Below, in pieces: positions 8,656 through 18,561 of a stretch of 64,000 bases of DNA (position 1 is the first letter of the stretch; the number at the start of each line of letters is the position of its first letter). The position numbers were made by a program, and so were the translations under genes. The notes below the pieces were generated by a model that worked only from the letters and a program-made list of their open reading frames with translations, did no database searches and was not told the origin of the DNA. Source of the DNA: CAZLFQ01 sp044229535 (lineage in GTDB: Bacteria > Pseudomonadota > Alphaproteobacteria > Rickettsiales > Midichloriaceae); the NCBI GenBank assembly GCA_044229535.1, contig JBGASU010000001.1, positions 744,001 through 808,000 of the forward strand, read 5' to 3'.

Positions 8656-10515
8656 TTATAATTTTATAACTTCTTCATACACAACAACTTTATATTTGTT
8701 GTGTAGATACGATAGATATTGCGCCATCATTTCCCCACCAATTGTTCCAGCAATTTCTAATTGAGCTAGTTTACGCCCTTCTTCAAGTTGAGCTGGATCC
8801 ATAGGTATCGTTTTATCTAATTGTGCTATCATGTATGAATCTTTACTATCCGCCACTGGGAAAGTAAATTTGCCCATATCCAATTTGAATATTTCTTCTT
8901 TTAACGCGGCAGGCAAGCTCGACTTAGAAGCATCTAACAAAGAAATCTTTATATCGCTTTGCATTTGTAAACCTTGGCTTTGCACTACTTCAGAAATGTT
9001 TTGAGCACCCCTCAAGCTAGTTAAAACGTTTTTGGCTTTTTGTTCTAGCTGATCATGACGAGCTTTATCTTCCCACATTTTCACAACTTCGGCCTTTACC
9101 GATTCAAAACTTTTTGGAGTTTTTGGACTGATGTTTTCTACTTCTAGGACAAAGAATTTATCATTTCCTTGAAATGCCGCCACAGGTGAGACATTACCTT
9201 TTTCTGTTGTAAACGACGCTGAAATAAATTTATTATTAGCAGTCATTACATCCGCTAGTTTGTCTCCATTCTTCCAATTTTTAATTGTAGAAGCTTTTAG
9301 AGAAAATTTTTGCGCTACATCTTTTAGATTAGCTCCCATTGATATATCTTTATCAACTTCTTGTGTTAGCTTTGTTAAAGCTTCGAATCTCGCCTCCTCC
9401 TCAAACTGCGCTTTGAGTTTCGCTTTTACTTCATCAAAAGACTTTGTTTTACTAGCTTTAACCGAGTCGATTTTAAATATATGCCAACCTAAAGGAGATT
9501 GTGTTGGCGCACTTGTTTTGCCTTCTTCCGTACTAAATATTGCTTGTGATATTTCTTTATCAAAGCTCTTCTGCGTTACGTCTTCACCTAAAAGGAAATT
9601 TGTTTTATCAGGGAAGTTTTTCTTACTTACTTCTTCAAATGTTTTACCTTCTTGGAACATCTTCGCTGCTTCTTCAGCCTCAGCTTTAGTTTTAAACACT
9701 AACTGCTGTACTTTTCTTTTCTCAGGCTCTGTAAACATTAGTTTATTGCTCTCATAATGCTCTTTGAGCTCTGCTTCAGATGCAGTTTTTTCAGTTTTAA
9801 TATCATCTATACCAAATACTAAATAGTTTATATCTCTAGTTTCTGGAGTTGAGAACCTATCTGAATTCACTTTATATATATTTTGCAACTCATCGTCTTT
9901 TGGAGCAGGAAGTTGAGCGGAATTTGTAATCCTAAAAGTCTTAACAACTCTTGTTTCTCCTTTTGCCTTAGCAAGATTTGTAATATAGCTATCTGGCATT
10001 TCTTTATTAATAGTCTGCACTAACTCTAAGTTTTGGGTTGTCATGTCTTCTTTTAACATCGCAACGAATTGACTTTCCGACAATCCTGTGCTTCTCAACA
10101 CTCTCTCAAAAACTTCTTTATCGAATTTGCCGTCCTTAACAAAACCAGGCATTGCAGAGATTTCAAATTTCACCATATCATCGCTGATAAGTATACCTAA
10201 GTTTTTTGCCTCTTGTAAAAGAAGCGCGCGGCTAATTAATTGATTTAATATTGCTCTTCTAATACCTAAAGCAGCCTGATCATCTTCGCTGAATTTCTTA
10301 CCTAGCTGCTCCTCAATAACAGCTAACTGCTTACGGTACGCCCTTTCCCAATCAATATCGGTGTATTCTGTATCACCTACTGTAAAGGCCACCACCTTGT
10401 TTCTATGACGCAATACGTCACCCACTCCCCATAGTACGAAAGTGAGGGCGAGGATTATCATCAACACCTTGATTACAACGCCTTGGGCGCTAGTTCTAAG
10501 AAAATTAAGCATCAT
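8656..10515 (-). CDS. ppiD: PpiD/SurA-type periplasmic peptidyl-prolyl isomerase, membrane anchored
   Basis: The 619-residue protein has a short cytoplasmic N-terminus, one transmembrane helix (VLMIILALTFVLWGVGDVL, about residues 17-35), a SurA_N-like chaperone region and a central parvulin domain around residues 250-360. This is the domain order of alphaproteobacterial PpiD, which helps fold exported proteins at the Sec exit. A pair of ATG codons lies at the start, with no strong Shine-Dalgarno visible, so initiation could be at 10515 or 10512. It heads the ppiD-rsmA-glycosyltransferase operon. Confidence 0.88.
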   Translation of the reverse strand: MMLNFLRTSAQGVVIKVLMIILALTFVLWGVGDVLRHRNKVVAFTVGDTEYTDIDWERAYRKQLAVIEEQLGKKFSEDDQAALGIRRAILNQLISRALLLQEAKNLGILISDDMVKFEISAMPGFVKDGKFDKEVFERVLRSTGLSESQFVAMLKEDMTTQNLELVQTINKEMPDSYITNLAKAKGETRVVKTFRITNSAQLPAPKDDELQNIYKVNSDRFSTPETRDINYLVFGIDDIKTEKTASEAELKEHYESNKLMFTEPEKRKVQQLVFKTKAEAEEAAKMFQEGKTFEEVSKKNFPDKTNFLLGEDVTQKSFDKEISQAIFSTEEGKTSAPTQSPLGWHIFKIDSVKASKTKSFDEVKAKLKAQFEEEARFEALTKLTQEVDKDISMGANLKDVAQKFSLKASTIKNWKNGDKLADVMTANNKFISASFTTEKGNVSPVAAFQGNDKFFVLEVENISPKTPKSFESVKAEVVKMWEDKARHDQLEQKAKNVLTSLRGAQNISEVVQSQGLQMQSDIKISLLDASKSSLPAALKEEIFKLDMGKFTFPVADSKDSYMIAQLDKTIPMDPAQLEEGRKLAQLEIAGTIGGEMMAQYLSYLHNKYKVVVYEEVIKL

Positions 10516-10711
10516 GAGTAATAAATTAGTTTACTAGAGTTTTTAATATATTACCCTTCACTTCGCAATAGATTTATGCTTCTCACCAAAATATCCTAAA
10601 GCGCACATTTGCATTAAAAGCCAAAAATTTAACATCACTTTAACAACATCTTAATATCAATTTAACATTAATAGGTTAAAATTGCGCAATTACAAATTAA
10701 TCGATGGATTT

Positions 10712-11827
10712 ATGGTTGCGATAAACAGACAAACTGAACAGCCTATAATAATGCAAGCAAATGGCTTGGTTTTTGAAGACGAGGATAATCAAGAAGATAA
10801 TTTCGCTGCAGAAAATGATGAGCGTATAGACTCTCGCCTTTTTACCCTGTTACTCGAGCTTAGAGATAACACTGATCCAGAGCTAGAAGAAGGGATCATA
10901 TATGACATATGTGAATTTTTCCATCTTCGCAGCCACTTAATAGATCCGACTTATATTGATGAAGATTATGAGAACTCTCATGGTTCGGACGCCGCAAACT
11001 TTTTTGCATTAATTAGCGAACTAACCATAGATGCTCAATATAAGAATAGTTGGCTTGAGATGCTAACACACTTATTAATCCAAGACGCTGGGTATTTAAT
11101 AGAAGCAGGGCATAGTTTTGATAGAATATGGTTTATAGATAAAATCATAAAACATAGTCAAGAAAATGAATGTACAAAAGCAGCAATACGCTTACTTACA
11201 AATAATTTATACTCTTTTGCTTTGCTCAAAGACTTTAACGATAACTTCTATGAACCCCTAGAAACACTGATGGAAGAAAACGTGATGCACGCCATTAGAT
11301 CACGATTCATACGTATTAACGAGATCTTTGTTTTAAGAACAAAGCTTATGGAATCAAACGATGATTTGGACTTCGCCAATCTAATTATCGATACTATACT
11401 ATCAAGAAATAACATTGCCTATTTAACATCTCCAGAAGGTTCCACAACTATGTTGCGAGCTGTAATAAATGCAAATTGGCCTGAAATACATTTATTGCAA
11501 AATGCTTTAAATGATCCTACTCATTTCTGGTTACTTACTTCTTCTAGGATGGAAAATCTTATAAGAGGTAGAATAATAGACCTAAATTTTGCAATAAACC
11601 TAGATAGAGATGAGCTTAGTAGCATTGTTCATGCCGCTGATATCAACGAGGTATTTACTGCGATCAACCATATCGTTGCATCAGGCTTATTATTGCTATC
11701 TTCACAAACCGCACAACAACCTAGCTCTTCTAGCTCAGCTGCTGTCACTATCAGCGCTGGAGCACAACAAGCTATGGATGACTTAACTACTGTACAACAC
11801 GCGAATAAAAGGGCTAGATCTTTCTAA
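10712..11827 (+). CDS. Hypothetical protein with acidic N-terminus and basic NLS-like tail
   Basis: I do not recognise this gene. The ATG at 10712 gives about 371 residues; a TTG at 10682 would add ten. The N-terminal 50 residues are very acidic (DEDNQEDN). The middle is helical with many hydrophobic heptads and no membrane span. The C-terminus is low complexity, with a Gln/Ser/Ala tract followed by a short basic end, NKRARSF. No signal peptide is present. A serine-rich tail plus a KRAR basic cluster would suit a protein delivered to a eukaryotic host, but that is speculation. Confidence 0.7.
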   Translation: MVAINRQTEQPIIMQANGLVFEDEDNQEDNFAAENDERIDSRLFTLLLELRDNTDPELEEGIIYDICEFFHLRSHLIDPTYIDEDYENSHGSDAANFFALISELTIDAQYKNSWLEMLTHLLIQDAGYLIEAGHSFDRIWFIDKIIKHSQENECTKAAIRLLTNNLYSFALLKDFNDNFYEPLETLMEENVMHAIRSRFIRINEIFVLRTKLMESNDDLDFANLIIDTILSRNNIAYLTSPEGSTTMLRAVINANWPEIHLLQNALNDPTHFWLLTSSRMENLIRGRIIDLNFAINLDRDELSSIVHAADINEVFTAINHIVASGLLLLSSQTAQQPSSSSSAAVTISAGAQQAMDDLTTVQHANKRARSF

Positions 11828-11838
11828 AGTTCTCGCCT

Positions 11839-11877
11839 TGTCACGGAGAAGCTTTAGCGGAGACTGATTGATCTTTA
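11839..11877. repeat. Diverged copy of an intergenic palindromic repeat
   Basis: The stretch starting TTGTCACGGAGAAGC and ending GATTGATCTTTAC resembles the element at 24132-24170, which starts TTGTCATCGCGAGCG and ends GCGATCCAGTTCTTTAC. Both have the form of the short intergenic TGTCATxGCGAG...GCAATCC-type repeats seen in many host-associated bacteria. The assignment is tentative because this copy is degenerate. Confidence 0.35.
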
Positions 11878-11974
11878 CCCCCAAGCCCCGATTCTTGCGC
11901 TCCAACTTTAGTATAGCGCGCGCTTCGCTTCCCCCTCCTTAAGTAAGCCAAGAGTTTATCATAAGCTATACGAG

Positions 11975-12027
11975 CAAAATAATTTTTGTAACACACCCCC
12001 AAATATAAAATTACAAAAATTATTTTG
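11975..12027. repeat. Perfect 17-bp inverted repeat
   Basis: The arms CAAAATAATTTTTGTAA (11975-11991) and TTACAAAAATTATTTTG (12011-12027) are exact reverse complements around a 19-base loop. The arms are AT-rich and the right arm is followed by GGAG rather than a T-run, so this is not a classical intrinsic terminator for the upstream hypothetical gene. It could be a small transposon-like element, an mRNA 3'-end structure or a protein-binding palindrome. Confidence 0.6.
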
Positions 12028-12064
12028 GGAGTTAAGTATAGAAATCCATATATTTTAAACCTAA

Positions 12065-12095
12065 CAAAAAAGCCCCGATGTCTCCACCGAGGCTT
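12065..12095 (-). terminator. Intrinsic terminator of the 12128-12472 gene
   Basis: On the minus strand an 11-bp stem (arms 12085-12095 and 12070-12080, two G-T pairs) closes a GAGA tetraloop and is followed by a run of U residues (A-run at 12065-12069 on the plus strand). It lies about 30 bases after the stop of the small minus-strand gene. Confidence 0.85.
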
Positions 12096-12127
12096 AATAG
12101 TATCTATCTCAAACTTAGAGACAAGAA

Positions 12128-12472
12128 TTAATCTCTTCCTATTCCAGTTTTCAATTCAGCTTTTGCATCTTCTAGTGCTTTAACTCCATGTTTTCCTGCA
12201 TAAAAGCTATCAACAAGAAGATTCAGAGCGTTTTGTGCATAACGAGTGCTGAACTCAGCTTCAAACTTATCGATTGTTTTATCAAAACTTTTTTGCATAG
12301 CCGCATTACACTTCTCATAAGCTTTTAAACCTTTCATTTCGCCATACGACATTTTTTCTAAGAAACTTAGCAGACCATTTGATTCTGCCAGTGAAATGAT
12401 TTTGTCTACTGATCTTGAGTCTGAATTCCCAATATGCGGACTCTTCTTAAATTCTTCTATATTTTGCTTCAT
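12128..12472 (-). CDS. Hypothetical helical protein, 114 residues
   Basis: I do not recognise the family. The ATG at 12472 is preferred over an upstream in-frame start because AAAGGGG sits six bases before it. The protein is helical and charged, without signal peptide or membrane segment, with a single cysteine near the middle and a Lys/Asp-rich C-terminus. It is followed by a strong intrinsic terminator of its own and preceded by the 16S terminator, so it is a monocistronic gene. Confidence 0.7.
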   Translation of the reverse strand: MKQNIEEFKKSPHIGNSDSRSVDKIISLAESNGLLSFLEKMSYGEMKGLKAYEKCNAAMQKSFDKTIDKFEAEFSTRYAQNALNLLVDSFYAGKHGVKALEDAKAELKTGIGRD

Positions 12473-12590
12473 AAAAACCCCTTTATCAATTAAAACCAAG
12501 GCATTCAACCTTAATCTAAGTTAATGGTAGCATATTACCAAAAAAAACAAGCATTTTGGCAAATTCAACAAAAAAACATGCACAAAATAT

Positions 12591-12627
12591 AAAAAAAGCC
12601 CCAGAGATTTGAACCTCTGAGGCTTTT
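12591..12627 (-). terminator. Intrinsic terminator of the 16S rRNA transcript
   Basis: On the minus strand, arms 12615-12624 and 12597-12606 form a 10-bp stem with one G-T pair, extended by flanking A/T pairs, around an eight-base loop, and are followed by seven U residues. It lies about 115 bases beyond the 16S 3' end, so the 16S transcript ends without reaching any 23S gene. Confidence 0.85.
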
Positions 12628-12676
12628 CTACTTAATGCTTTAATAAAAAACTTTAAAACTCATCTTTTAAGATATC

Positions 12677-12686
12677 AAGACGATAG
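12677..12686 (-). other. 3' arm of the 16S precursor processing stem
   Basis: The plus-strand sequence AAGACGATAG here is the reverse complement of CTATCGTCTT at 14289-14298 in the 16S leader, and similarity extends several bases on either side. In the precursor RNA these segments would pair to loop out the 16S, forming the usual RNase III substrate. Confidence 0.7.
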
Positions 12687-12741
12687 GACGCAAATTTTTA
12701 AACTAGAAGTGTACATTTAAGTACATCTTCAAATAGTCGTT

Positions 12742-14241
<1,500 letters not shown>

Positions 14242-14288
14242 TGATCATGCTTCAAAAAATGAAGCTATATATAAATTATTGTTACGTA

Positions 14289-14298
14289 CTATCGTCTT
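14289..14298 (-). other. 5' arm of the 16S precursor processing stem
   Basis: CTATCGTCTT on the plus strand is the exact reverse complement of the segment at 12677-12686 downstream of 16S. The pairing flanks the mature rRNA about 50 bases from each end, as in bacterial rRNA precursors cut by RNase III. Confidence 0.7.
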
Positions 14299-14377
14299 AA
14301 AATCTCAAATAAAATTTTAAAGTTTTTCAAAAGAACCGCTTCACTTTTCGTTTCCAACTAGTGTTGCGTGGAAAGAA

Positions 14378-14406
14378 GTTATACATCCGATACCCTCCCC
14401 TGTCAA
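14378..14406 (-). promoter_or_regulatory. Sigma70-type promoter of the 16S rRNA gene
   Basis: On the minus strand a perfect -35 TTGACA (14401-14406) is separated by exactly 17 bases from a -10 TATAAC (14378-14383). The predicted start is about 14371, giving a 130-base leader before mature 16S. This is the best promoter match in the window, as expected for rRNA. Confidence 0.85.
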
Positions 14407-14682
14407 CGCCTTTTTGTAAAATTTTTTATTTTTTTTAAATCATTGATTTTCCTACGCATCCCCCTTTTAAAACGGCACTTATCAACATTTGGACCGCTAA
14501 TTTATAACATTTTTCTTAACTATACCTACCTAATGCAACTCAAACACATCAATAAACCATTAAACTTACGTAATTGCCGCATAACTTCGCTATGCTCATT
14601 AGGACTAAAATTACCATCATGCGCTGTACATCCCGTCCCTTAGGTGGTATTATCCACTCAGCTAACAGATAATGGTCACCTA

Positions 14683-16071
14683 ATGGACGGGCACGAGTTA
14701 ACGCTAATTCTTTCAAGAATTCAATTCGCATTCACAATTTCTTTCCACATAATTTTTCCAGCATTTACTATAGGACTAGCAAGTTTTTTGGCAGTGCTTG
14801 AAGGATTGTATTTATACACAAATAAAAAAATCTTCCTAAATCTCTATAAATTCTGGGTAAAAATTTTCGCACTCAGCTTTGCATTTGGCGTAGTATCAGG
14901 AATTGTAATGTCATATCAGTTTGGCACAAATTGGGCGGAACTTTCCATTCGCGCGGGAAATATTTTAGGGCCACTCTTAGGTTATGAAGTATTAACCGCA
15001 TTCTTTTTAGAAGCTTCATTCTTAGGAATAATGCTATTTGGCATTGGTAGAGTCAGCAAAAACATGCACTTTGCCTCTACTGTGATTGTTGCCGTTGGCA
15101 CTTTAATTTCCGCATTTTGGATTTTATCTGCAAACAGCTGGATGCATACCCCTCAAGGAATCAGAATTGATGAAAATGGGATTTTATTCCCAGTAAGCTG
15201 GGCAGATATAGTATTCAATCCATCTTTCCCATATAGATTTATACATATGATAATAGCTTGCTACCTAACAACTGCATTTGTAGTGCTTGGTACTGGAGCA
15301 TACTACATTCTAAGAAAAAAATTCGTAAACGAATCCAAAGTTATGATGATAATGGCGCTAAGCATGATTATTCTTGCAGCTCCAACCCAAATAATTATGG
15401 GCGATATGCACGGATTGAACACTTTAAAACATCAACCAGTAAAAGTTTCTGCAATGGAAGGATTATGGGAAACTGAAAAAGGTGCAGGCCTAAAACTTTT
15501 TGGCTTACCTGACTCTGAAACAGAAACAACAAAGTATGCGATAGAAATTCCAAAACTTGCTAGCTTGATTTTAACTCACGATTTAGATGGTGAAGTAAAA
15601 GGTCTAAAACACTGGGATAAATCAGAGCGCCCACCTGTTGCTATAGTATTTTTTGCTTTCCGCATAATGGTTGGCATAGGCATGCTGATGCTACTTACTG
15701 CAGCTCTTGGGTTGTTATTTCTATATAGAAAAACTTTGTTTACAAACTGTTACTATCTTCAGTTCTGCAGATTAATGGCGCCAGCAGGTTTCATTGCCAT
15801 ATTAAGTGGCTGGATCGTTACCGAAGTTGGCAGACAGCCATATATTCTGTATGGAATATTAAAAACTAAAGATGCAATTTCACCATCTATAAACCATATT
15901 CAATCTGCCATTTCACTTGGTTGTTTTGTAGCAATTTATACACTCATTTTTGGCGCGGGACTTTACTACCTCTATAAACTTATAGAAAAAGGCCCAGAAG
16001 AAGATTTGGAAATTTTCGGCTCGCACAGCTTTACCAAGCCGCAGCCACTGATAAATATTTTTAAGAGGTAA
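14683..16071 (+). CDS. cydA: Cytochrome bd-type (cyanide-insensitive type) ubiquinol oxidase subunit I
   Basis: Heme-bearing subunit of a terminal quinol oxidase in the inner membrane that reduces oxygen to water without pumping protons. The ATG at 14683 gives 462 residues starting MDGHELTLILSRIQFAFTIS; a GTG at 14644 would add 13. The axial His region SFHIIFPAFT, the quinol-loop residues and GRQPYILYGILKT are conserved. The protein is clearly shorter than Escherichia coli CydA, in keeping with the short Q-loop of the CIO branch. cydB follows after one base and a DUF2474-like small subunit after that. Confidence 0.93.
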   Translation: MDGHELTLILSRIQFAFTISFHIIFPAFTIGLASFLAVLEGLYLYTNKKIFLNLYKFWVKIFALSFAFGVVSGIVMSYQFGTNWAELSIRAGNILGPLLGYEVLTAFFLEASFLGIMLFGIGRVSKNMHFASTVIVAVGTLISAFWILSANSWMHTPQGIRIDENGILFPVSWADIVFNPSFPYRFIHMIIACYLTTAFVVLGTGAYYILRKKFVNESKVMMIMALSMIILAAPTQIIMGDMHGLNTLKHQPVKVSAMEGLWETEKGAGLKLFGLPDSETETTKYAIEIPKLASLILTHDLDGEVKGLKHWDKSERPPVAIVFFAFRIMVGIGMLMLLTAALGLLFLYRKTLFTNCYYLQFCRLMAPAGFIAILSGWIVTEVGRQPYILYGILKTKDAISPSINHIQSAISLGCFVAIYTLIFGAGLYYLYKLIEKGPEEDLEIFGSHSFTKPQPLINIFKR

Positions 16072-16072
16072 T

Positions 16073-17095
16073 ATGGATTTTTTACAAAACGTAGATCTCG
16101 CAATTGTTTGGTCAGGAATCTTGGCTCTAGCAATAATCATGTACGTAATTCTTGATGGCTTTGATTTAGGAATTGGCATTCTAACTAAATTTGCAAAAGA
16201 TGAAAAAGATCAAACAAGAATGATAAATTCCATCGCACCATTTTGGGATGGCAATGAGACGTGGCTAATTCTTGGCGGCGGCGGCTTATTAATTGGCTTT
16301 CCTGTTGCTTATGCAATTATTATGCAGGCACTTTACTTACCAATAATATTTATGTTATTAGGACTAATTTTAAGGGGCGTAGCATTTGAATTTATATTTA
16401 AATCCACTTCTTTACAAAAAAAAATTTGGATTAATTGCTTCCACTACGGATCTCTTTTTGCAAGTTTTTTCCAAGGAGTGATTTTGGGAGAATTTATACA
16501 AGGGTTTAGTGTTGAAAATGGAAAATTTATCGGCAGCTCAATGGATTGGCTTAATCCATTCTGTATAATAGTTGGCGCAGCAATAGTTGCAGGATACACA
16601 TTACTTGGTAGCGGCTGGCTAGTTATGAAAACTACTGGCAAAATTCATGATTGGGGTAGAAAAATTTCCAGCTACGCAACATTTGCAGTACTATTTTTCA
16701 TGCTTATAGTCAGTGTATACATGCCTTTTGTGAATCCTGAAATTTTTGATAGATGGTTTACGCTTCCTAACTTCCTTTACCTCGCGCCAGTACCAATCAT
16801 CACTGCTGTAGTCGCTTTATTACTTCTTTATGACAACTTCAGACCTTCTAAAGACCACTACCCTTTCATGCTCAGCATTGCTATGTTTTTATTAGGTTAT
16901 GTTGGTCTTGCGATTAGCATTTTCCCTTGGATTGTTCCTCACTCAATAACAATTTGGGATGCGATGGCTGCTCGAGAATCCATTGAAATTTCCATAATTG
17001 GAGTTGTTGGAATATTACCAGTTATTTTAATTTACACCGCATACAACTATTATGTTTTTAGAGGAAAAGTTTCACATGAAAGCTTGTATAAATAA
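16073..17095 (+). CDS. cydB: Cytochrome bd-type ubiquinol oxidase subunit II
   Basis: The 340-residue, eight-or-nine-helix inner-membrane protein partners CydA. The signature ILDGFDLGIGIL (about residues 24-35) followed by NSIAPFWDGNETWLILGGGG is the family hallmark. It starts one base after the cydA stop and its 3' end overlaps the downstream 41-residue gene by 20 bases, so all three subunits are translationally linked. Confidence 0.96.
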   Translation: MDFLQNVDLAIVWSGILALAIIMYVILDGFDLGIGILTKFAKDEKDQTRMINSIAPFWDGNETWLILGGGGLLIGFPVAYAIIMQALYLPIIFMLLGLILRGVAFEFIFKSTSLQKKIWINCFHYGSLFASFFQGVILGEFIQGFSVENGKFIGSSMDWLNPFCIIVGAAIVAGYTLLGSGWLVMKTTGKIHDWGRKISSYATFAVLFFMLIVSVYMPFVNPEIFDRWFTLPNFLYLAPVPIITAVVALLLLYDNFRPSKDHYPFMLSIAMFLLGYVGLAISIFPWIVPHSITIWDAMAARESIEISIIGVVGILPVILIYTAYNYYVFRGKVSHESLYK

Positions 17096-17201
17096 AAAGC
17101 TTAAACCTTATATATGGTTTTTAGGTCTTTGGTTAGCTAGTCTTTCTTTCTTCTTATGCATTACATGGCTATTAAAACTTATTATGAAATCGCTAGTTTG
17201 A
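17076..17201 (+). CDS. Small single-helix subunit of CIO-type bd oxidase (DUF2474-like)
   Basis: An unlisted 41-codon frame starts at ATG 17076 inside the end of cydB and stops at TGA 17199-17201. It encodes a basic N-terminus with KKLKPY, then one transmembrane helix from about residue 13 to 36, with tryptophans at 14, 19 and 31, and a short basic end. DUF2474 proteins of this size and pattern are routinely encoded directly after cydAB of the cyanide-insensitive branch, where they act like CydX in assembly or stability of the oxidase. Position and pattern make this convincing, though the match was judged by eye. Confidence 0.8.
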   Translation: MKACINKKLKPYIWFLGLWLASLSFFLCITWLLKLIMKSLV

Positions 17202-17255
17202 AAAACTAAATTTTTATACTATAACATTATTACATAATAAATTATTGGGTAATCC

Positions 17256-17630
17256 ATGAGCTACGATCCAGATAACATATTTGCTAGAATCATTCGCGGA
17301 GAACTACCAGCTAAGAAAGTATATGAAGATGAAGATGTATTAGCATTTCACGATATTCATCCTTCTGCACCTATACACGTTTTAGTATTACCAAAACAAC
17401 AGTATGTATCTTTCGACGATTTTGCTGCGAAAGCAAAACCAGAAATCGTAGCTAATTTTTTCAAAAAAGTTCAGGCAATTGCTAAAAAACTAGGTGTTCA
17501 TAAAACTGGATATAGATTGATATCAAATCACGGGTCTGATGCTATGCAAACAGTCCCTCATTTCCATATGCATTTATTAGGGCAAAGGCTTATGGGACCA
17601 TTAGTTTCTGGTGATACATATCATAGATAA
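17256..17630 (+). CDS. HIT-family nucleotide-binding protein (HinT-like)
   Basis: The 124-residue protein has the histidine triad PHFHMHLLGQRLMG at its C-terminus (HxHxH pattern) and the HinT start FARIIRGELPAKKVYEDEDVLAFHDI. HinT proteins hydrolyse purine nucleoside phosphoramidates such as AMP-lysine. It lies two bases upstream of the lipid A acyltransferase gene, suggesting a short operon. Confidence 0.93.
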   Translation: MSYDPDNIFARIIRGELPAKKVYEDEDVLAFHDIHPSAPIHVLVLPKQQYVSFDDFAAKAKPEIVANFFKKVQAIAKKLGVHKTGYRLISNHGSDAMQTVPHFHMHLLGQRLMGPLVSGDTYHR

Positions 17631-17632
17631 TA

Positions 17633-18481
17633 ATGAAACCTCTAAGACACATTCTTGAAGCATCAATAATATTGCCTCTGTACTATATTTTAATGCTCAT
17701 CCCAATAGATCTAGCTTCAAATTTAATGGGTTTTTTAGCTAGAAAAATAGGCCAACTCACTTCCGCTCATAAAACTGCATTACGCAATCTACAGGCTGCT
17801 TTTCCCAACAATACTAAGCAACAAAATAACTATATCTTACGCGGCGTTTGGGATAACTTGGGGAGAATTGCAGGTGAACTTCCTCACATAAATTCAATGA
17901 GCGATGCAGAGTTCCGCAAGAGAGTAAAAATTATCAACCCTCCAAAGCATCCAAATAAATCAGCACTAATAATATCTGCGCATTATGGGAATTTTGAATT
18001 AGCAGCGAGAATTTTTCACGAAGCAAAAATTCCAATACACCTAGTCTATAGACCAGCAAACAACCAATTCGTTGATGACCTAATAAATAACAACAGAGCA
18101 AAATTTGGTGCGAAACTTATCAGCAAAGGTGTTTCTGGCGTTAGAAAGATGTTAGATGCTCTACAAAACAACGAATCTGTAGGCATGCTTATTGACCAAA
18201 GAACAAACACTGGTATTGACGTACCTTTTTTAGGAATCACAGCTAAAACCACTCCTCTCCCAGCCAATCTAATAAAAAAATACAACATACCAGTATTTTA
18301 TATGAAAATGCACAGGGATAAGGGCGCTCATTTCACCATCGAATTCTCGAAAGCTATACACTTTGAAAAAGGCTTAAAACCTGAAGAAATCATGGAAAAA
18401 ATGGGAGAAGAAATAGCTTCTTGGATAAAAAAAGATCCCTCACAGTGGTTTTGGGTTCACAAACGCTGGGGAAAGCTGTAG
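17633..18481 (+). CDS. Lipid A biosynthesis lauroyl/myristoyl acyltransferase (LpxL/HtrB family)
   Basis: The 282-residue membrane-associated acyltransferase has the catalytic H-x4-E motif in SAHYGNFELAARIF (about residue 118), the IHLVYRPANN segment and GMLIDQRTNTGIDVPFLG with the conserved Arg/Asp. The family adds a secondary acyl chain to Kdo2-lipid IVA at the inner membrane. Its presence means this organism makes acylated lipid A, consistent with the glycosyltransferases elsewhere in the window. Whether it is LpxL or LpxM type cannot be decided by eye. Confidence 0.85.
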   Translation: MKPLRHILEASIILPLYYILMLIPIDLASNLMGFLARKIGQLTSAHKTALRNLQAAFPNNTKQQNNYILRGVWDNLGRIAGELPHINSMSDAEFRKRVKIINPPKHPNKSALIISAHYGNFELAARIFHEAKIPIHLVYRPANNQFVDDLINNNRAKFGAKLISKGVSGVRKMLDALQNNESVGMLIDQRTNTGIDVPFLGITAKTTPLPANLIKKYNIPVFYMKMHRDKGAHFTIEFSKAIHFEKGLKPEEIMEKMGEEIASWIKKDPSQWFWVHKRWGKL

Positions 18482-18484
18482 TAT

Positions 18485-18524
18485 CAAATTAGTGAAGATC
18501 GTTAATCATTTATTAACTAATTTG
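18485..18524. repeat. 9-bp inverted repeat upstream of the type I secretion genes
   Basis: CAAATTAGT (18485-18493) and ACTAATTTG (18516-18524) are exact reverse complements 22 bases apart in the 80-base gap before the ABC transporter gene. No T-run follows immediately, so an operator is as likely as a terminator for the upstream pair. Confidence 0.4.
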
Positions 18525-18561
18525 TGTTAATAATTTAATAACTAAGGCAAAGACAAATTTT

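Larger units (their letters stand above)
14242..14682. other. Intergenic region between 16S rRNA and cydA
   Basis: This stretch of about 440 bases holds the 16S leader (5' processing arm at 14289-14298) and the 16S promoter (14378-14406) on the minus strand. The plus-strand side upstream of cydA is AT-rich with no convincing promoter hexamers and no coding frame that looks real; reading frames here lack family features and run across the rRNA promoter. Confidence 0.7.

Noticed and set aside
14368..14643. 91-codon frame between the 16S promoter and cydA
   Set aside because: It crosses the 16S promoter, has no ribosome site, and its translation shows no family features.
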